The notes below the pieces were generated by a model, which did no database searches, was not told the origin of the DNA, and saw only the letters and a program-made list of their open reading frames with translations. Positions 22,192 to 34,190 of a stretch of 64,000 bases of DNA are shown in pieces. The stretch is taken from assembly GCF_029873635.1 (NCBI RefSeq), contig NC_080423.1:90007191-90071190 (forward strand). The letters run 5' to 3'. The stretch's first letter is position 1. Each line of letters begins with the position of its first letter. The position numbers and the translations under genes were made by a program. Source of the stretch: Malania oleifera (taxonomy: Eukaryota; Streptophyta; Magnoliopsida; Santalales; Ximeniaceae).

Positions 22192-22990
22192 GAGCACAAT
22201 TGACCGATGGGGAAAGGAACCAAATAATTAATCTCTTGTAAGAATACATTGATGTATTTGCATGGTCATACTAGGATTTGCCAGGGTTGGGGACAAATCT
22301 GTTAACACATAAGAAACCCACTTATCTAGATAATAAGCTCGTAAAGCAGAAGCTAAGGAGAATGAGGCTAGAAATGTTTTTAAAAATAAAAGAGAAGGTT
22401 AGAAAGTAGTTTGAGACAGGGTTTCCAGAAGTAGCTAATATCCTCAATGGATGGCTAACGAGGTACCTATAATTAAGAAAAATGGAAAAGTCAAAATGTG
22501 TGTTGATTATAAGGATTTAAATAAAGCCAGTCTAAAGGACAATTTTCCACTTCCACATATAGATGTTCTGGTTGGTAATACTATATGGCACTCTGCCTTT
22601 TCTTTCATGGATGGGTTCTTGAGATATAATCAAATTAAGAATGCACCTGAGGATAAAAAGAAAACTATGTTCATTACCTTGTGGGTAACCCTTTGTTATA
22701 AGGTTATGCCATTTGGTTTAAAGAACTTAGGGGCAATGTATCAATGAGCCATGGTAACATTGTTCCATGATAAGATGCATAGGGAAATGAAGGTGTATGT
22801 GGATGACATAATTGTAAAATACTGAGAAAAAGAAGATCACTTGGTAAATTTAAGGAGACCTTTCAAAAGATTGAGAAAATATCAACTCAAGTTAAACCCG
22901 GAAAAGTGCACCTTTGGTCATACTTCAAGGAAATTACTGTGATTCATGGCGAGTAGGAAAGGAATTGAAATAAACCCCCACAAAAAATAA
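22192..22990 (+). pseudogene. Tat reverse transcriptase
   Basis: Recognisable motifs: YIDVFAWSY, KQKLRRMRLEM, KVKMCVDYKDLNKAS, KDNFPLPHIDVLV, FSFMDGFLRYNQIK, KVMPFGLKNLGAMYQ, and the catalytic VYVDDIIV (YVDD at 22796-22807). A TGA at 22745 replaces the Arg after MYQ, and stops occur in the N-terminal part. A frameshift precedes 23005. Confidence 0.9.
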
Positions 22991-23688
22991 AGGCCATTCT
23001 AGAAATGCTGATCCTAAAGACTAAAAAGGAGGTCATAAGTTTCCTGGGTAATTTGAATTACATTGCTTGTTTCATTTCTCAATTAACCACCACATGCGAG
23101 TCCATATTCAAACTTTTGCGAAAGAACAACCCTGAAAAATTGAATAAGGAATGTCAAAATGCCTTTGAAAATATCAAGGGATATATGATGAATCCACTAG
23201 TGTCAATTGCCCTAGTACCTCGGAAACCACTTATCTTATGCTTAGCATTCTCAGAAAACTTGATGGGATGTGTATTAGGACAACACAACACATCAGTAAG
23301 GAAGAAGCAGGTTATTTACTATCTGAGTAAGAAATTTGCAGAATATGAAGCAAAATACTCGGACTTGGAAAAGACATGTTGTGCCTTGGTCTGGGCTGTT
23401 AATAGATTAAGGCAATATACTATGTATTATACCACCTAGTTGATTTCCAAAATGGATCCAATCAAGAATGTTTTCAAAAAACTTGCGATAACTGGCAGGG
23501 TAGCCAAGTGGCAAATGTTGCTTACGGAGTATGACATTGTTTACGTAACAAGGAAGACTATTAAAGTAAGTGCAATAGCTGAATAATTAGCAGACAAGAC
23601 TATTGATGATTACCAACCCATGGAGTTCGATTTTCTTGATAAAGACATCAATTTAATGAGTCAAGTTGAAGAAAGTCGGGAAGGATGG
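22991..23688 (+). pseudogene. Tat RNase H (first domain)
   Basis: EVISFLGNLNYIACFISQLT and CESIFKLLRK form the RT-RNase H link. PLILCLAFSENLMGCVLGQH is the RNase H start, with the catalytic Asp lost (relatives have YLTVSD-like residues). Then IYYLSKKFAEYEAKYSDLEK and TCCALVWAVNRLRQY. After a stop at 23438 the frame goes on with ISKMDPIKNVF, VAKWQMLLTEYDI and DDYQPMEFDF. Confidence 0.88.
23684..23688. repeat. Target-site duplication GATGG, left
   Basis: Identical to 26028-26032. Confidence 0.9.
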
Positions 23689-26027
23689 TGTTGGTCTTAT
23701 AAGGCTTAACATCTTATTTTGATGCTAACAAACAAGTGGATCTTAACATGCTATGTTAAGTTATGTATTTTTAAGACTAAATAAAGAATGTAATGTTAAA
23801 GAGTTCATGAGAGCTTGTACCTCAGATAAGGATGATTATATCAAGCTTGAAGCATGAATTTAAAGTTTAAAGCCTGAAGATCATGAGAGCATTAATATTA
23901 AAGAAATAGCTTCAAAGAATGAAAGCCCAAGTGATCAACATGGAAAGCTCAAAGAAAGATGAAACAAGTATAAAGGCCTCAAGGAATTTAAGAATTGAAA
24001 AGTCTAGGAAATTTCATGTAAGTACTTCAAAGAATTTCAATATGGATGCATGAAACTCTTAGGTTAATTTATTGGACCTAGATACCTTTGAACATACTTG
24101 GAAAATATTTTTATAAAGTCAAAAATTGTTTCAAAAAGGATAGAATCAGTTTTGAAATGAAAAACACCAAAAAGAGGATTTCTCAAATGCTGTCAATTTT
24201 TCTACATCTGCATTGATATACATTTTTTTTCTTTATTGAAAAATATTTATTTTAAAATGTGTTCAATATGAAAGTTTTAGGATTTTCTCTTAGATTTCAT
24301 TTGAAACTAAGAACGTCAAAGTTTGAGTTATACAGAAAAAGTTATGACCAAAATACTGAAGGGTACTCAAAGTTGACAGCATGACAGACGACTATCAAGA
24401 ACTTGACAGACGACTGCCTGTGCACTTTGAGGTATCTGTGTGGGTTTGGACAGACGACTGCCACCTTTCTACCCCTTTAATTTAATTGGACAAACAGCTG
24501 CCCAAAATGGACAGTCTATTGTCACGCGATTGTTTTGATTTTTTTTTTTATAACGGTCAAATTTTTAAAAGAGGTTGCTTGGGGCTCAAAATTTGTAAAA
24601 ACTTGGGGAATAGTACAAGACACTTGGGGATCAAGTTATACACTTTTTAAAGTCTATAAATAAGCCTCAAAGATTATTGAATCAATGAACCAAGAATTCA
24701 AATTCTGAAAAAATTCAAAGTCTCTCTCAAATTGCTCTCAAATTCTCAAGGCTCTCTCTTGCTCTCAAGCTCACATATTGTGCACGAATTCAATTGAGTT
24801 GTTGCTAATCTTCTTCCACCATAATTTTGCTACAAATTCTAAATCTTTCAATCATTGAAAGAATTAATCGGTGATATACTTCATTGAGCTTCAAGTTAAT
24901 TTCCATATTGTTGTTTACTTTGAAGTATATTAGTTGTGCTGTAATTGGTGTACTAACCAGCTCTTTGAGGAGCAAGTTCTTTGTACACATCTATTTGATT
25001 TGTATCTTATAGATTGACAATTCCAAGGATTGTTTGGATCGTTGGCTAAGCAAGGGGATATTGCTTTGAGAGGTGGGCTCTAGCCTAGTTAAGGAGCGAC
25101 CGGACGAGGGGATATCATTTGGAGAAGGCGGGCTCCTCTAACCTTAACCAAGGAGTGTTGTAAAGGTCTGTTCCTCTCGTTAAAGGAACAGGTTTAGTGA
25201 ATCCTTTGGTGATTTTCCAAAGGTGAGGACGTAGGATGGGTATAAGCCGAACCTTGTGAAAATCTCCGTCTCACTCTCTCTTTCCCTACTTTTTATTTTC
25301 AGTACATATTTAAATTGTGTGGATGGTTTAAATTTGAAATCATATATACTACGTAAATTTGGAAATCAAACAAACTTACAGTTCAATTTTGATTTGGGTT
25401 GCGAAAATCGAAAGGGAGTACATTGGTTGAGCCATTCTTTGCGAAAACCATACAAGAGTATGTTACGTGGCTAAACATCCCAAAGATAAATTAACTAAAG
25501 AGTTTATTTGAATTCTGAAGTTTGGAAAGAGTAATTAGATTTTATATTGAACATCATATTGAAGAAGAAATTTCATATGTACAGGGCTTTGTTCAAAACT
25601 CACATTCACCACAGGGCTGAAAACATCAAAAGCTGAAAGTTACATATATTATATTGATTGTGATTGGATGGTATAAAAGTTTGTTTTATATTCCAAGGGT
25701 ACTAAATCTTAATGATTTCATCAATCTAATAGTGTTATAGTGAACTTATATTTGGCAATTAAATTGGTTGTTGGTTTGAGCATTGTGGTTGATTGGCTTG
25801 ACTAGTTTAATTATTTGTGTGGTTGAAGATTGAATGTTTAATTGTATTTAATTGTGTTGTTGATTGATTGTTCAAAAGAAATCAAGTTCTTGTTTGATTA
25901 ACATAATAAATAAACAAGTTAAAGAATTGGTTAAATATTAAAAGAAGTTAAGGACTTTAAAAGAACTAAAGAGAAAATTTTAAAAAGCCAATTCACCCCC
26001 CCTCTTGGGAAGTTATTCCTAATTTCA
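23689..26027 (+). mobile_element. Solo copia LTR (+)
   Basis: 2339 bases from TGTTGGTCTTATAAGG to CCTAATTTCA, TG...CA ends, flanked by perfect GATGG duplications, with no internal region: the standard product of LTR-LTR recombination. It is the same superfamily as the minus-strand copia LTRs here (compare the CTTAACATCTTATTTTGATG start). It has a TATA box (TCTATAAATA, 24652-24661), a dyad array with GACAGACGACTGCC motifs at 24375-24525, and a double block GAGGGGATAT...GGCGGGCTC at 25035-25150. Confidence 0.92.
24375..24525 (+). promoter_or_regulatory. Dyad-motif array and TATA box of the solo LTR
   Basis: About five copies of a GACAGACGACTGCC-like motif, upstream of TCTATAAATA at 24652. Confidence 0.5.
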
Positions 26028-26032
26028 GATGG
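26028..26032. repeat. Target-site duplication GATGG, right
   Basis: Identical to 23684-23688. Confidence 0.9.
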
Positions 26033-26420
26033 GTCATGCTATTTAATGGAGCATCCAATATGTTGGGACATAGAATAAGAGTAGTGTTGAAATCACCAGA
26101 AGATAGGTATTTTTTAGTTACATCCAAGCTCACAATATGAGGTGTGCATCTTAGGTATGCAAGTAGCTCTTGATAGAGGGATTAAGGAGTTGACCGTTAA
26201 AAGAGATTCTGATTTGGTAATATACCAATTAATAGGGGAATAGGAAACCCAAGATTCCAAACTAATCCCTTACCAGCGATTCATCTTGGAGATAGCAGAA
26301 GAATTTGTCAGCATCAAGTTTCTTCATTGGCTCTAAGAAAATAATCAGATTTCAGGTGCCTTGGCAACATTAGCGACACTATTCAAAGTTGAATCGGAGG
26401 CCGAAATCGAACCCATTCAT
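26028..26420 (+). pseudogene. Tat second RNase H-like domain (aRNH)
   Basis: Reads WVMLFNGASNMLG, SKLTI-like residues, then VALDRGIKELTVKRDSDLVI, KLIPYQRFILEIAEEF, IKFLHW and ISGALATLATL. This matches the additional archaeal-type RNase H of the Tat lineage (D..L.I..Q pattern). The first Asp is changed (FNGAS for FDGAS). Several stops. Confidence 0.75.
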
Positions 26421-27720
26421 ATAATAATATAGAAAGAGCCTGTATATTGTGCAATAATCGAAGAGATTAATGGGAAGCTGTGGTTCTATGATATAAAGAA
26501 ATACATTTAGAAATGGGAATATCCCATATGAGCCTCCAAAAATGATTGAAGGACCATCCAGAGGTTAGCGACGAGATTCTTTTTAAATGGAGAAATAATT
26601 TATTAAAGAAACCACAATATGATGCTTCTACGGTGTGTGGAGTCACAAGAAGTGCAACAAATTATCCAGGAGAACCATGAAGGGGCTTGCGGTACACGTG
26701 CTGGCGGTCATTCTCTAGCTCGAAAAATTCTCAGGTGTAGATATTTTTGGATGACTATGGAAAGGGACTACATAAGCTATGCAAGGAGATGCCATAAATA
26801 TTATATTTATAGAGATTGTATACAAACCCCACCTTTTCAACTCCAGGTGCTATACACACCTTGGCCTTTTTTGAGCCTGGGGTATGGATATGATTGGGCC
26901 AATAACCCCGAAAGCAAGTAATGGACACCGATTCATTTTTTTGTCCATTGATTATTTTACGAAGTGGGTAGAGGCAGCCTCTTATGCAAGCATTACTCAA
27001 AATGTAATCTACGTTTCATTCGAAGGGAAATAATTTGCAGGTATAGGATTTCGAAAAGGATAATATCGGCCAATGCCAAGAATTTGAATAACGAAGTGAT
27101 CACAAAGCTATGCACTTAGTTCAAAATCAAACATCATAACTCATCACCTTATCCACCATAGATGAAGGGAGTAGTGGAAGCAGCTAACAAGAACATTAAA
27201 AATATTCTGGGAAAAAACACAGATACTTAAAAAGACTAGCATGAGAAGTTGCCTTTTGCCTTATTGGCATATTAGACCACCATCTATACTTCAACTGGAC
27301 TCAACCCTTACTCATTAGTCTATGGAATGGAGGCGATAGCCCCAGTAGAGATTGAGATACCTCCTTACGAGTCTTTAAAGAAGTAAAGTTGAAAAAAGCC
27401 GAGGGGATAAAATCAAGGTATGACCAGCTAAATCTCATTAAGGAAAAAAGGTTGACTGCTCTAGTCCATGGACAACTTTATCAAAAAAGAATCAGGAAAG
27501 CCTTCAACAAAAGAGTGCACCATCGCCTGTTCCAAGAAGGAGAATTAGTCTTAAAAAAGATATTGCCAATCTATAATGATCCCCGAGGAAAATGGGCCCT
27601 GAATTATGATGGGCCCTATGTCGTGAAGAAGGTTTTTTAAGGAGGGGCATTGATATTGGCCGATAAGGATAGAAAAGATCTATTACACCCTATCAACTCT
27701 AATGTTGTAAAATAATATTT
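26421..27720 (+). pseudogene. Tat integrase
   Basis: Zinc-binding part: ENHEGACGTRAGGHSLARKI, then YFWMTMERDYISYARRCHKY (HHCC largely kept). The core is degraded (SLGYGYDWANNP, then a shifted INVDYFTKWVEAA-like stretch near 26935-26985, GVVEAANKNIKNILG near 27170). LNPYSLVYGMEAIAPVEIEI and FNKRVHHRLFQEGELVLKK mark the C-terminal part, with GKWALNYDGPYVVKKVF at 27588-27640. Multiple stops and frameshifts. Confidence 0.88.
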
Positions 27721-29180
27721 TGCTTGGTACATTGTGTACTTCCCCGTGAATTTAATGAAATTTCTGCACATTTTTCTCTAAATTTGTGGTTAATGTCTTA
27801 TAATTGTGATCTAAATCAAATGATGGGTAACCCTCTTTGGCCGACCTACGTATCCAAAAAGAACCTAATAATGAGTTACCACTAGTTAACCCATTTGGGG
27901 TTGAATTTAAACCAACTTTTTTCTTAAAGTCAAAATTTCCAAAAGTTTTAATATAGGTTCGAGTCCTTTAGTACTTAATAATTCATTTGAGGAAACCATT
28001 ATCGGCCAAAAGGATGGCAGACCCATTTTATGCTACCCAAAAAGAAAATCAAAGAAGAAATCCCTTGATAACCCTATTGACCATCCTAGGATCATCCTTT
28101 AACACTAGGCATTGACAGAAAGATTAACATGAATCCCTAAGAAACTCCTAAAAAATGAATGAATCGGGCCCCCTAGCAAGAAAAAACATATGATGTAGTA
28201 CAAAAAGGGAAGCACAAAAGAAAAAGGAAAATAATAAGGGGCATGTTTCGTAGGTGATCTTTGGCCAAAATATTACCTTTGACAAAATTGATGAATTTGG
28301 GCCTTATTAAATCCTTTTCTTCTTTAGCCAATACCCTCATCTTACATTACGGTCCAAATAAAATTCCTAATCAGATTGACATTTATTGTTGTCTCAAATG
28401 AATTGTTGGACTCATAGTTGAGTCTGAATTACGTAATGACTTGATCCTAACAAGGTACATAGGCAGCTTGTTCAAATAACAAGTTCGGTCAATATCTTGC
28501 ACTACTTGGGGCATGAAATGTCCTTTGGGGAAGGGATTTTGAGTCTTGGTTTCCTTTTTCTTCTGAACAACCCTATCCTTAGCCCACGTTTTGTTCCGTG
28601 TCTTAAAGAAATCCTTGTGATCAGAACACTAGTAAGAAACTTACCACAATTCAGGATTAAAGGGTTGAAATGGGGTTGCAAGACTCAAATCGAGAAAGTA
28701 TCATTGAAGGTTGACATCAGATTTATAGCAGCATAATACAGAAAGGGGTACTATTGGTGAACGAAATCTGCAAGCCCGAGTCATCAAGGGAAAACCTAGA
28801 GGTAGTTGTCCATTGATTGGTTTACTAAGTTAACATCGAAGCTAACGGCGTCAAAATACCGGTAAAGTTACTTCTCGTTAAAACATCAAAGAAACCTGGT
28901 AAATTTACTTATTTGTGAATTTTTGTCTCATGCTTAGATGAGGTTGTATTATTTATTGCATATTTATTTCATTTAAATTCAAAATGGTTTTTAAATAAAA
29001 GCATAGTCCTACTAGGATCAGAAAATTTGACGAAACTCCTAATTTGCAAGATGAACAAGTTTAGCAGAATAATGGGGGTCATAAGCGGCATGGGGTAGAT
29101 TTTGTGTTAGGTTATGAGTAAAACTCAAGGTCATCTGCATCAGACAGGGTGATTGGTATTCTCTACACGAGATTTTTTGG
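27721..29180 (+). other. Tat 3' UTR, first part
   Basis: No coding sequence recognised. Contains TTGGCCGACCTACGTATCC near 27837 and other unassigned non-coding sequence. Only short open frames. Confidence 0.5.
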
Positions 29181-31390
29181 GGCTTCATTAAGTTCCCTTA
29201 AGATTGAGAATAAGAAGCTAAGTTTTAGAATATGAGTCGTTAGTGGAATGGATGATTACGCGTCAAAACTGCGTAATTGGGCGTTTAACCCGGGCTTTAC
29301 GGTTTATATTTTTAATTAAATGTCCAAATTCGTTCAATATTTTAAAAAAGTGCCAAAATTATCAATCTTAAACTTTATTACACTATTTATAAAGTTTTGG
29401 TAATTTTTTTGTCGCAGGAAAATTCCCAAGAATCAAAACCGACACCTGTTCGTATTTCGTGCATAACTTTTCCGTCCAAACTCCGATTGAGACGATTCAA
29501 ATTTCTAGAGAAAGAGGAAAGGATTATCTACAACTTTTGTGTTTTGAGTTTTGTGAGATACGAGTTTCAGAAGAGGAGAATTTGTGACAAACAGAGAACA
29601 AATAAAATGAAAAAAAATTAAAAAAAAAGGATAGTTGATGTGACCCGGCCATGCATAGCCGGGTCGGGTTGGCAAATCTGGGTAGGGCTTCTTTTTCTTT
29701 TCTTTTTAAACCCCCCAGCGCTGCTTCCATCTAGGCTGAACGGCTCCTCTGTTCTTCTTCTTCTCATTCTTCTCCTTTTTCTTCTTATTTTAGTTTGTTT
29801 TTCTTTGTTTTTTTTTAATTCTTTGCTCCTTGCTGTCTCTCCTTCAACTCTCCCTCTCGGTTCCCTCTCCCCTTATCTCCTTCTCGTCTCCCTCACCTTC
29901 TTTCTCTGTCTCTCCCTTAGCTCTCTGCCCCTCTCGTTTTCCTTAACTCTCTATATATCCCTCTCGATTTTGCTCTCTTGGTTCTATCTTTGCTATTGTT
30001 GCCTGTACAAGCTGCTGCTGCTTGCTGCTTGCTATGCTATTGCTGCTTCAAGCTGTTGCCTTGTCACTACCGCAACTGCTTCAATCTCCTCACCACCGAG
30101 AGCCACCAGCATAGCAAACCTGAAGAGCCTTCTCGGCAGCATCCCGCCAGTAGCAACACCAGCAGAGCTTCTCCTCCACGGCCACTCCAGCAACACAGCA
30201 TATCTCCACTATAAACAGCAGCCCCTGTTCCTCCACAGCAGCTGTACAGCTCCAACACAGCCCCTCTTGGGTTCCTCTGTTGCAACTCGGCCATTCTCCA
30301 GCAACCACCCTCTATTTTTCTCTCTCTCTCCTTTTCTTTTCTCTTCTTTTCTATTATTTTTTTAGTTGCAATGAATGATGTTTTTTTTGTATTTGTTTAA
30401 GTTTATTTCAATTTTGGGATTTGAGTTTGTGTTAAGGGACTTAATTCTTTTTTTTATTGAAGTGTAAATTTTTTTTGCTTACTCTTATTGTTCTTAATTA
30501 AAGTTAGTATTAGAACTAAAGCATTTAAATTAGTCCTGTTTATTTATCTTTGCTTACTTTAAATTTTGATTTTGTTTCTAAAAAAATAGAAAAAATAAAA
30601 ATAAAAAATAAAATACGAAAAGAAAAAAAAAGAAGTGTTTTGTTTTTAACGAAATTAGAATAGTCATCTTTTCAAGATTTAATTTTTATTTTTTGAAACT
30701 TGATTTAGTTTAGGGTCGGTTTTTATTAAAGTGTGTGTCTTTTTTGTGTCTTGTTTTCATTTAATTCATTAATAATTTAGTTTTAATTTGAGGTTCTTCT
30801 TGTTAAAGGTTCGTTTTTTTTTTTTCGTGTGTATTCATATCTAGTTAAGTTTCCTTTGCGTGTTTTAAATTTATATTCAAAGTTTCCTTCTTTAATTGAC
30901 ACGTGCTTAATGTTTCCTTAAATAGAATAGGGTTTCCATTCTTGCTTTTTAATTTAGTGAATGTTAGTTTTAGGGTTTAAATTGCGTGTTATTTAATTTG
31001 TCAAAAGTGAAATTGAACAATCTTGAAATCCCGAATCTGAACTGAGTTCAGTATATTTTTAATTTCGATTGGAAAGACGTAAAATATGAGATTAAACGCA
31101 TTCCCTGAGGAGACGATTTAGCCCTTGGGCTTAATATTACACGACGTAACTCCTATACTTGGGATAGCTTTCGAGCTGCTCATTTTTTGAGTGAGTCAAT
31201 GGAGCATTGACATATTTGAAGAAGGAGGTTCATGCATCTCCATGCATAGCATTAATGACAAGAAGCAACATACACACATGACATCATATCAGGCACTCAC
31301 TCACTTATAACATTCAAATTTCCTTGCATAATTTTTGCATTTCCATTGTCATTCCTGTCTAGTCAAAATCCTTGTGGTTGAATTTCTACG
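29181..31390 (+). other. Tat 3' UTR, CT-rich middle part, possible LTR-derived segment
   Basis: A pyrimidine-rich stretch (29680-30360) is open for 241 codons but encodes a Leu/Ser/Phe-rich chain with no domain, so I do not call a gene. The segment around 31095-31160 (TTCCCTGAGGAGACGATTTAG, then ACTCCTATACTTGG) resembles the 3' end of Tat LTRs. A diverged nested LTR with undefined borders is possible. Confidence 0.35.
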
Positions 31391-31650
31391 TTGGTACTTG
31401 GGTGTATCGGCCCTCAGATCCAAATAGATCTTACAAAAAATGTTTTTCAAATACTGGGGCATCGATCCTTAAATTCAAATAGTTCTTGCAAAAAGGTTTT
31501 TCAAATATTGGGGCATCAATCCTTAGATCCTAGTTGTTATTGTGAAAATGTTTTTCAAAAACCGGGGCCTTAGTCCTCAAGTTCCAAGTGGTTCTTGCCA
31601 AAAATGTTTTTTCAAATTTTGGGGCATCATGCCTCCAAAATCTAAATAAT
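31391..31650 (+). repeat. Tandem repeat array 1 in Tat 3' UTR (about 54-57 bp unit)
   Basis: Four to five units marked by TTTTTCAAATACTGGGGCAT at 31443, 31497, 31551 and about 31608, with AxATCCTTAxATxCxAxTxGTTCTTG between. Confidence 0.85.
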
Positions 31651-31651
31651 C

Positions 31652-32070
31652 ACTTCCAAGTTGTTCTGACTATAGCGTTTATTCGAGCGGTCTCCTCCAT
31701 GTTGTCTTGACTATCTCGTTAATTCAAGTGGTCTAATCCAAGTTGTCTTAACTGTCTTGTTCATTCAAGTAGTCGCATCCCAGTTATTTTGGCTACTTCA
31801 GAATATCTAAGTAGCCACATCCAAGTTGTTTTGACTATCTCAATAATCCGAGTAGTTGCGTCCAAATTGCTTTGGCTATCTCGGAGGTATGTGACATTGA
31901 TAGTTCCTAAGTCCGAGTAGTTACCTTCAAAGTTGTTTTGGCCATTTCAGAGGCATGTGGCTTTAACAGTTCCCAAATCTGAGTGACCCCTTTTTTAGCT
32001 ATCTTGACTACATTGGAGGCATGTGGCATTGAGAGTTCCCAAATCCAAGTAGTCCCATCCAAGTTGCGCT
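31652..32070 (+). repeat. Tandem repeat array 2 in Tat 3' UTR (about 42 bp, expanding to about 66 bp)
   Basis: Units start TCCAAGTTGTTTTGACTAT at about 31654, 31696, 31737, 31778, 31820 and 31861. From 31861 the unit gains about 24 bp (GGAGGxATGTGxCATTGAxA) and repeats at about 31861, 31927 and 31993. Confidence 0.85.
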
Positions 32071-32328
32071 AACCACCAACACTCCAAAGTTTTACTAATC
32101 ACTAACATTGAGTTTTCTCGAGTATCCCTTTCTTCCTAAATAAAATTGTCTCGGCTTTGATTGAACATAGCTTGAGTTGGCATTGCTAAACCAACATGAA
32201 ATCCTATGCATCTCTTCTTTTGTTATATAAGGCCTGGTATAAAATCTGTCTCATTTATTTTTATAGATTTGTTGCAAAAAAAATGACAAAAGGTAACTCC
32301 TATTGTCATCTTAAAGCAACTAACCTAT

Positions 32329-32341
32329 AAAGAGGGGTAGC
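32329..32341 (+). other. Tat polypurine tract
   Basis: AAAGAGGGGTAGC immediately before the LTR start TGTAGACACCC. Confidence 0.8.
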
Positions 32342-32890
32342 TGTAGACACCCAAATTTAACTAGAGACATAAATATAACAAAATTTTTCATTAATTTTTA
32401 CAACAGTACAGGGAGATACAGCAGAATATAGGGAAATACATCAGAATATAGGGAAATACACAAGAATTTAGGGAAATAAAGGAAAAAATAGGAGAAACGC
32501 GGGAAATACAAAGAAATACACATAAATACATAGGCAATTAGGAAAATATAGGGAGATACAAGAATATGCAAATTGGGCATACGAGATTCAGATTGAGTGA
32601 GGTCAGTTTTGACACATAACTGACATTGAGTAGACATGTCGAAGCTCACAGTCTTTAAAAATTCATCTTGATTTGAAAACTAGACACTTAGAACTGAAAT
32701 GAGTTTCATAGTTTGGGTACCGAATTCATTTCGGAACTCAATTGTCCAAATTGCGCATACAAGATCCAAATTGAGTGGGGTCAGTTCCAACACGTCTGTG
32801 ACATTGACGTGGGTGTGTTGGAGCTCACGGTCCCAAAAAAATTATCCGGATTTGAAAATTAGACACTTAAAACCAGAGTTAGGCAATTAG
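32342..32890 (+). repeat. Start of the Tat 3' LTR, truncated
   Basis: Begins TGTAGACACCCAAATTT, the usual Tat LTR start. Contains a 21-bp repeat (AATATAGGGAAATACATCAG-like, about seven units, 32403-32560) and a diverged duplication of about 140 bp at 32567-32700 and 32746-32880 (CAAATTGxGCATACxAGATxC). The end is lost at the CACTA junction, placed only roughly. Confidence 0.7.
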
Positions 32891-33871
32891 AATTGTATCA
32901 TTTGTTAATTAATTAAGTAGTAATCTTTTTTTACATTTCAAATAATTTTTACTTATATTGATGTGAAATATTTTTATACATTATTTGTTAAAATATATAC
33001 TAATCTATTCTATATTTATTATTTTGTAGAGTCTGCGATGTGTATGATGATGACGATGACGATGATGATGTCATGATGACATAGACTATTTTCTTTTTTA
33101 TTTTTATTTTAATTACGTGGATAGGTGATGCATGGGTAGGTCTTGATTATGTACACTCTAACATTGATCGAACAACTCTTGTACTTATGTACATATTTTT
33201 CATTTTCTTAATGCTTATAGAAATGACCCAAGAAGGCAAGAACTATTGTCGAATATGATGTGTGATGAATATGTAATATAGGCACAAGAATGCCTATTTT
33301 TTTTTTTTTTTAATTTCATTGTCTAACTTAGTAGTGAAGTTTCTAAATTCGGCACATTTAGTAAAAATGTGGCTATTAGTGACGGTTCCGATTTGTCACT
33401 AAAAGCAAGTGCATTAGTAACGGATTTGGATTCATCACTAAAAGGTAGCTTAGTAGTGGCGGATATGAATGCGTTACTAAAAGAGAAGTAGTAGTGGTCA
33501 ATCTGAATCAGTCACTAGAACGTAAAATATAAGTGACAGATGTAAATTTGTCACTAAAACCCAGTATTAGTGAGAAATTTGAATCCGTTGCTAAAAGGTT
33601 GATTAAAACCAAGTAGTAATGACGAATCAACACTTCAAAATAATGTGAATTTTAGTAACGACCTCAACTCTTTTTGCGACGACCGGCTTCCATCACTACT
33701 ATGTGAGCAGTAGTGATAGTTTCTGAAATCGTCACTAATGATCACTTGAGATAATCGACAAAGTAACCAATTTGGAACCACTACTAAGCCGTCACTAATA
33801 AGTAATAGTGACGGTTTTCCTTTATTAGTGACGATTTCATTCTGTCACTAAAAGTCAATTTTTTTGTAGTG
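32891..33871 (+). mobile_element. 3' end of a CACTA (En/Spm) transposon
   Basis: Ends with TTTTTTTGTAGTG at 33859-33871, the CACTA terminus. About 500 bases of subterminal repeats (TTAGTGACGG and its inverse TCACTAAAAG, 33372-33860) precede it. Upstream, TTTTGTAG at 33021-33028 looks like a splice acceptor before a last exon that would encode an Asp-rich tail (GAT/GAC codons at 33042-33068), with a stop at about 33080. The 5' part of the element is missing. Confidence 0.8.
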
Positions 33872-34190
33872 TTATAAAACTATGTTAATAATACTAAATA
33901 TTTTCTAATTAATATTTTAAGTTAACATTTTTATTTTTTTGATTAACCATTTAATTTATATTTACGTTTATTAGCATTTTAATCTTTTCCAATTTAACAA
34001 ATTTATCAACATTTGTAATTAACAATATCAAATATTGTGGAGTGAACAAATTAATTAAAAAATTTAAATAAAAATTTAAAATTGCCTAAATTAACAAATT
34101 CATTAGCATTTTCAGTTGACAAGATTCAATTAATTTGTTAATTAGACAAATTAACAAATTTGAAAGGCTAACAATTAAGATCTAGTGAAG
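33872..34190. other. AT-rich unassigned sequence
   Basis: Very AT-rich, with repeated TTAACAAATT motifs. Nothing else seen. Confidence 0.3.

Larger units (their letters stand above)
22192..32890 (+). mobile_element. Tat-lineage Ty3/gypsy element, 5' part missing, split by a solo LTR
   Basis: Reverse transcriptase, RNase H, a second RNase H-like domain, integrase, a long 3' UTR with tandem repeats, a PPT and the LTR start TGTAGACACCCAAATTT. This order, the extra RNase H and the repeat-bearing 3' UTR are known features of the Tat/Ogre lineage. Gag and protease are absent. A solo copia LTR interrupts it at 23689-26027. Confidence 0.85.

Noticed and set aside
29640..30365. 241-codon open frame (+) with a Leu/Ser-rich product
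   Set aside because: The stretch is pyrimidine-rich, so one frame stays open by composition; no domain is recognisable and it lies in the Tat 3' UTR.
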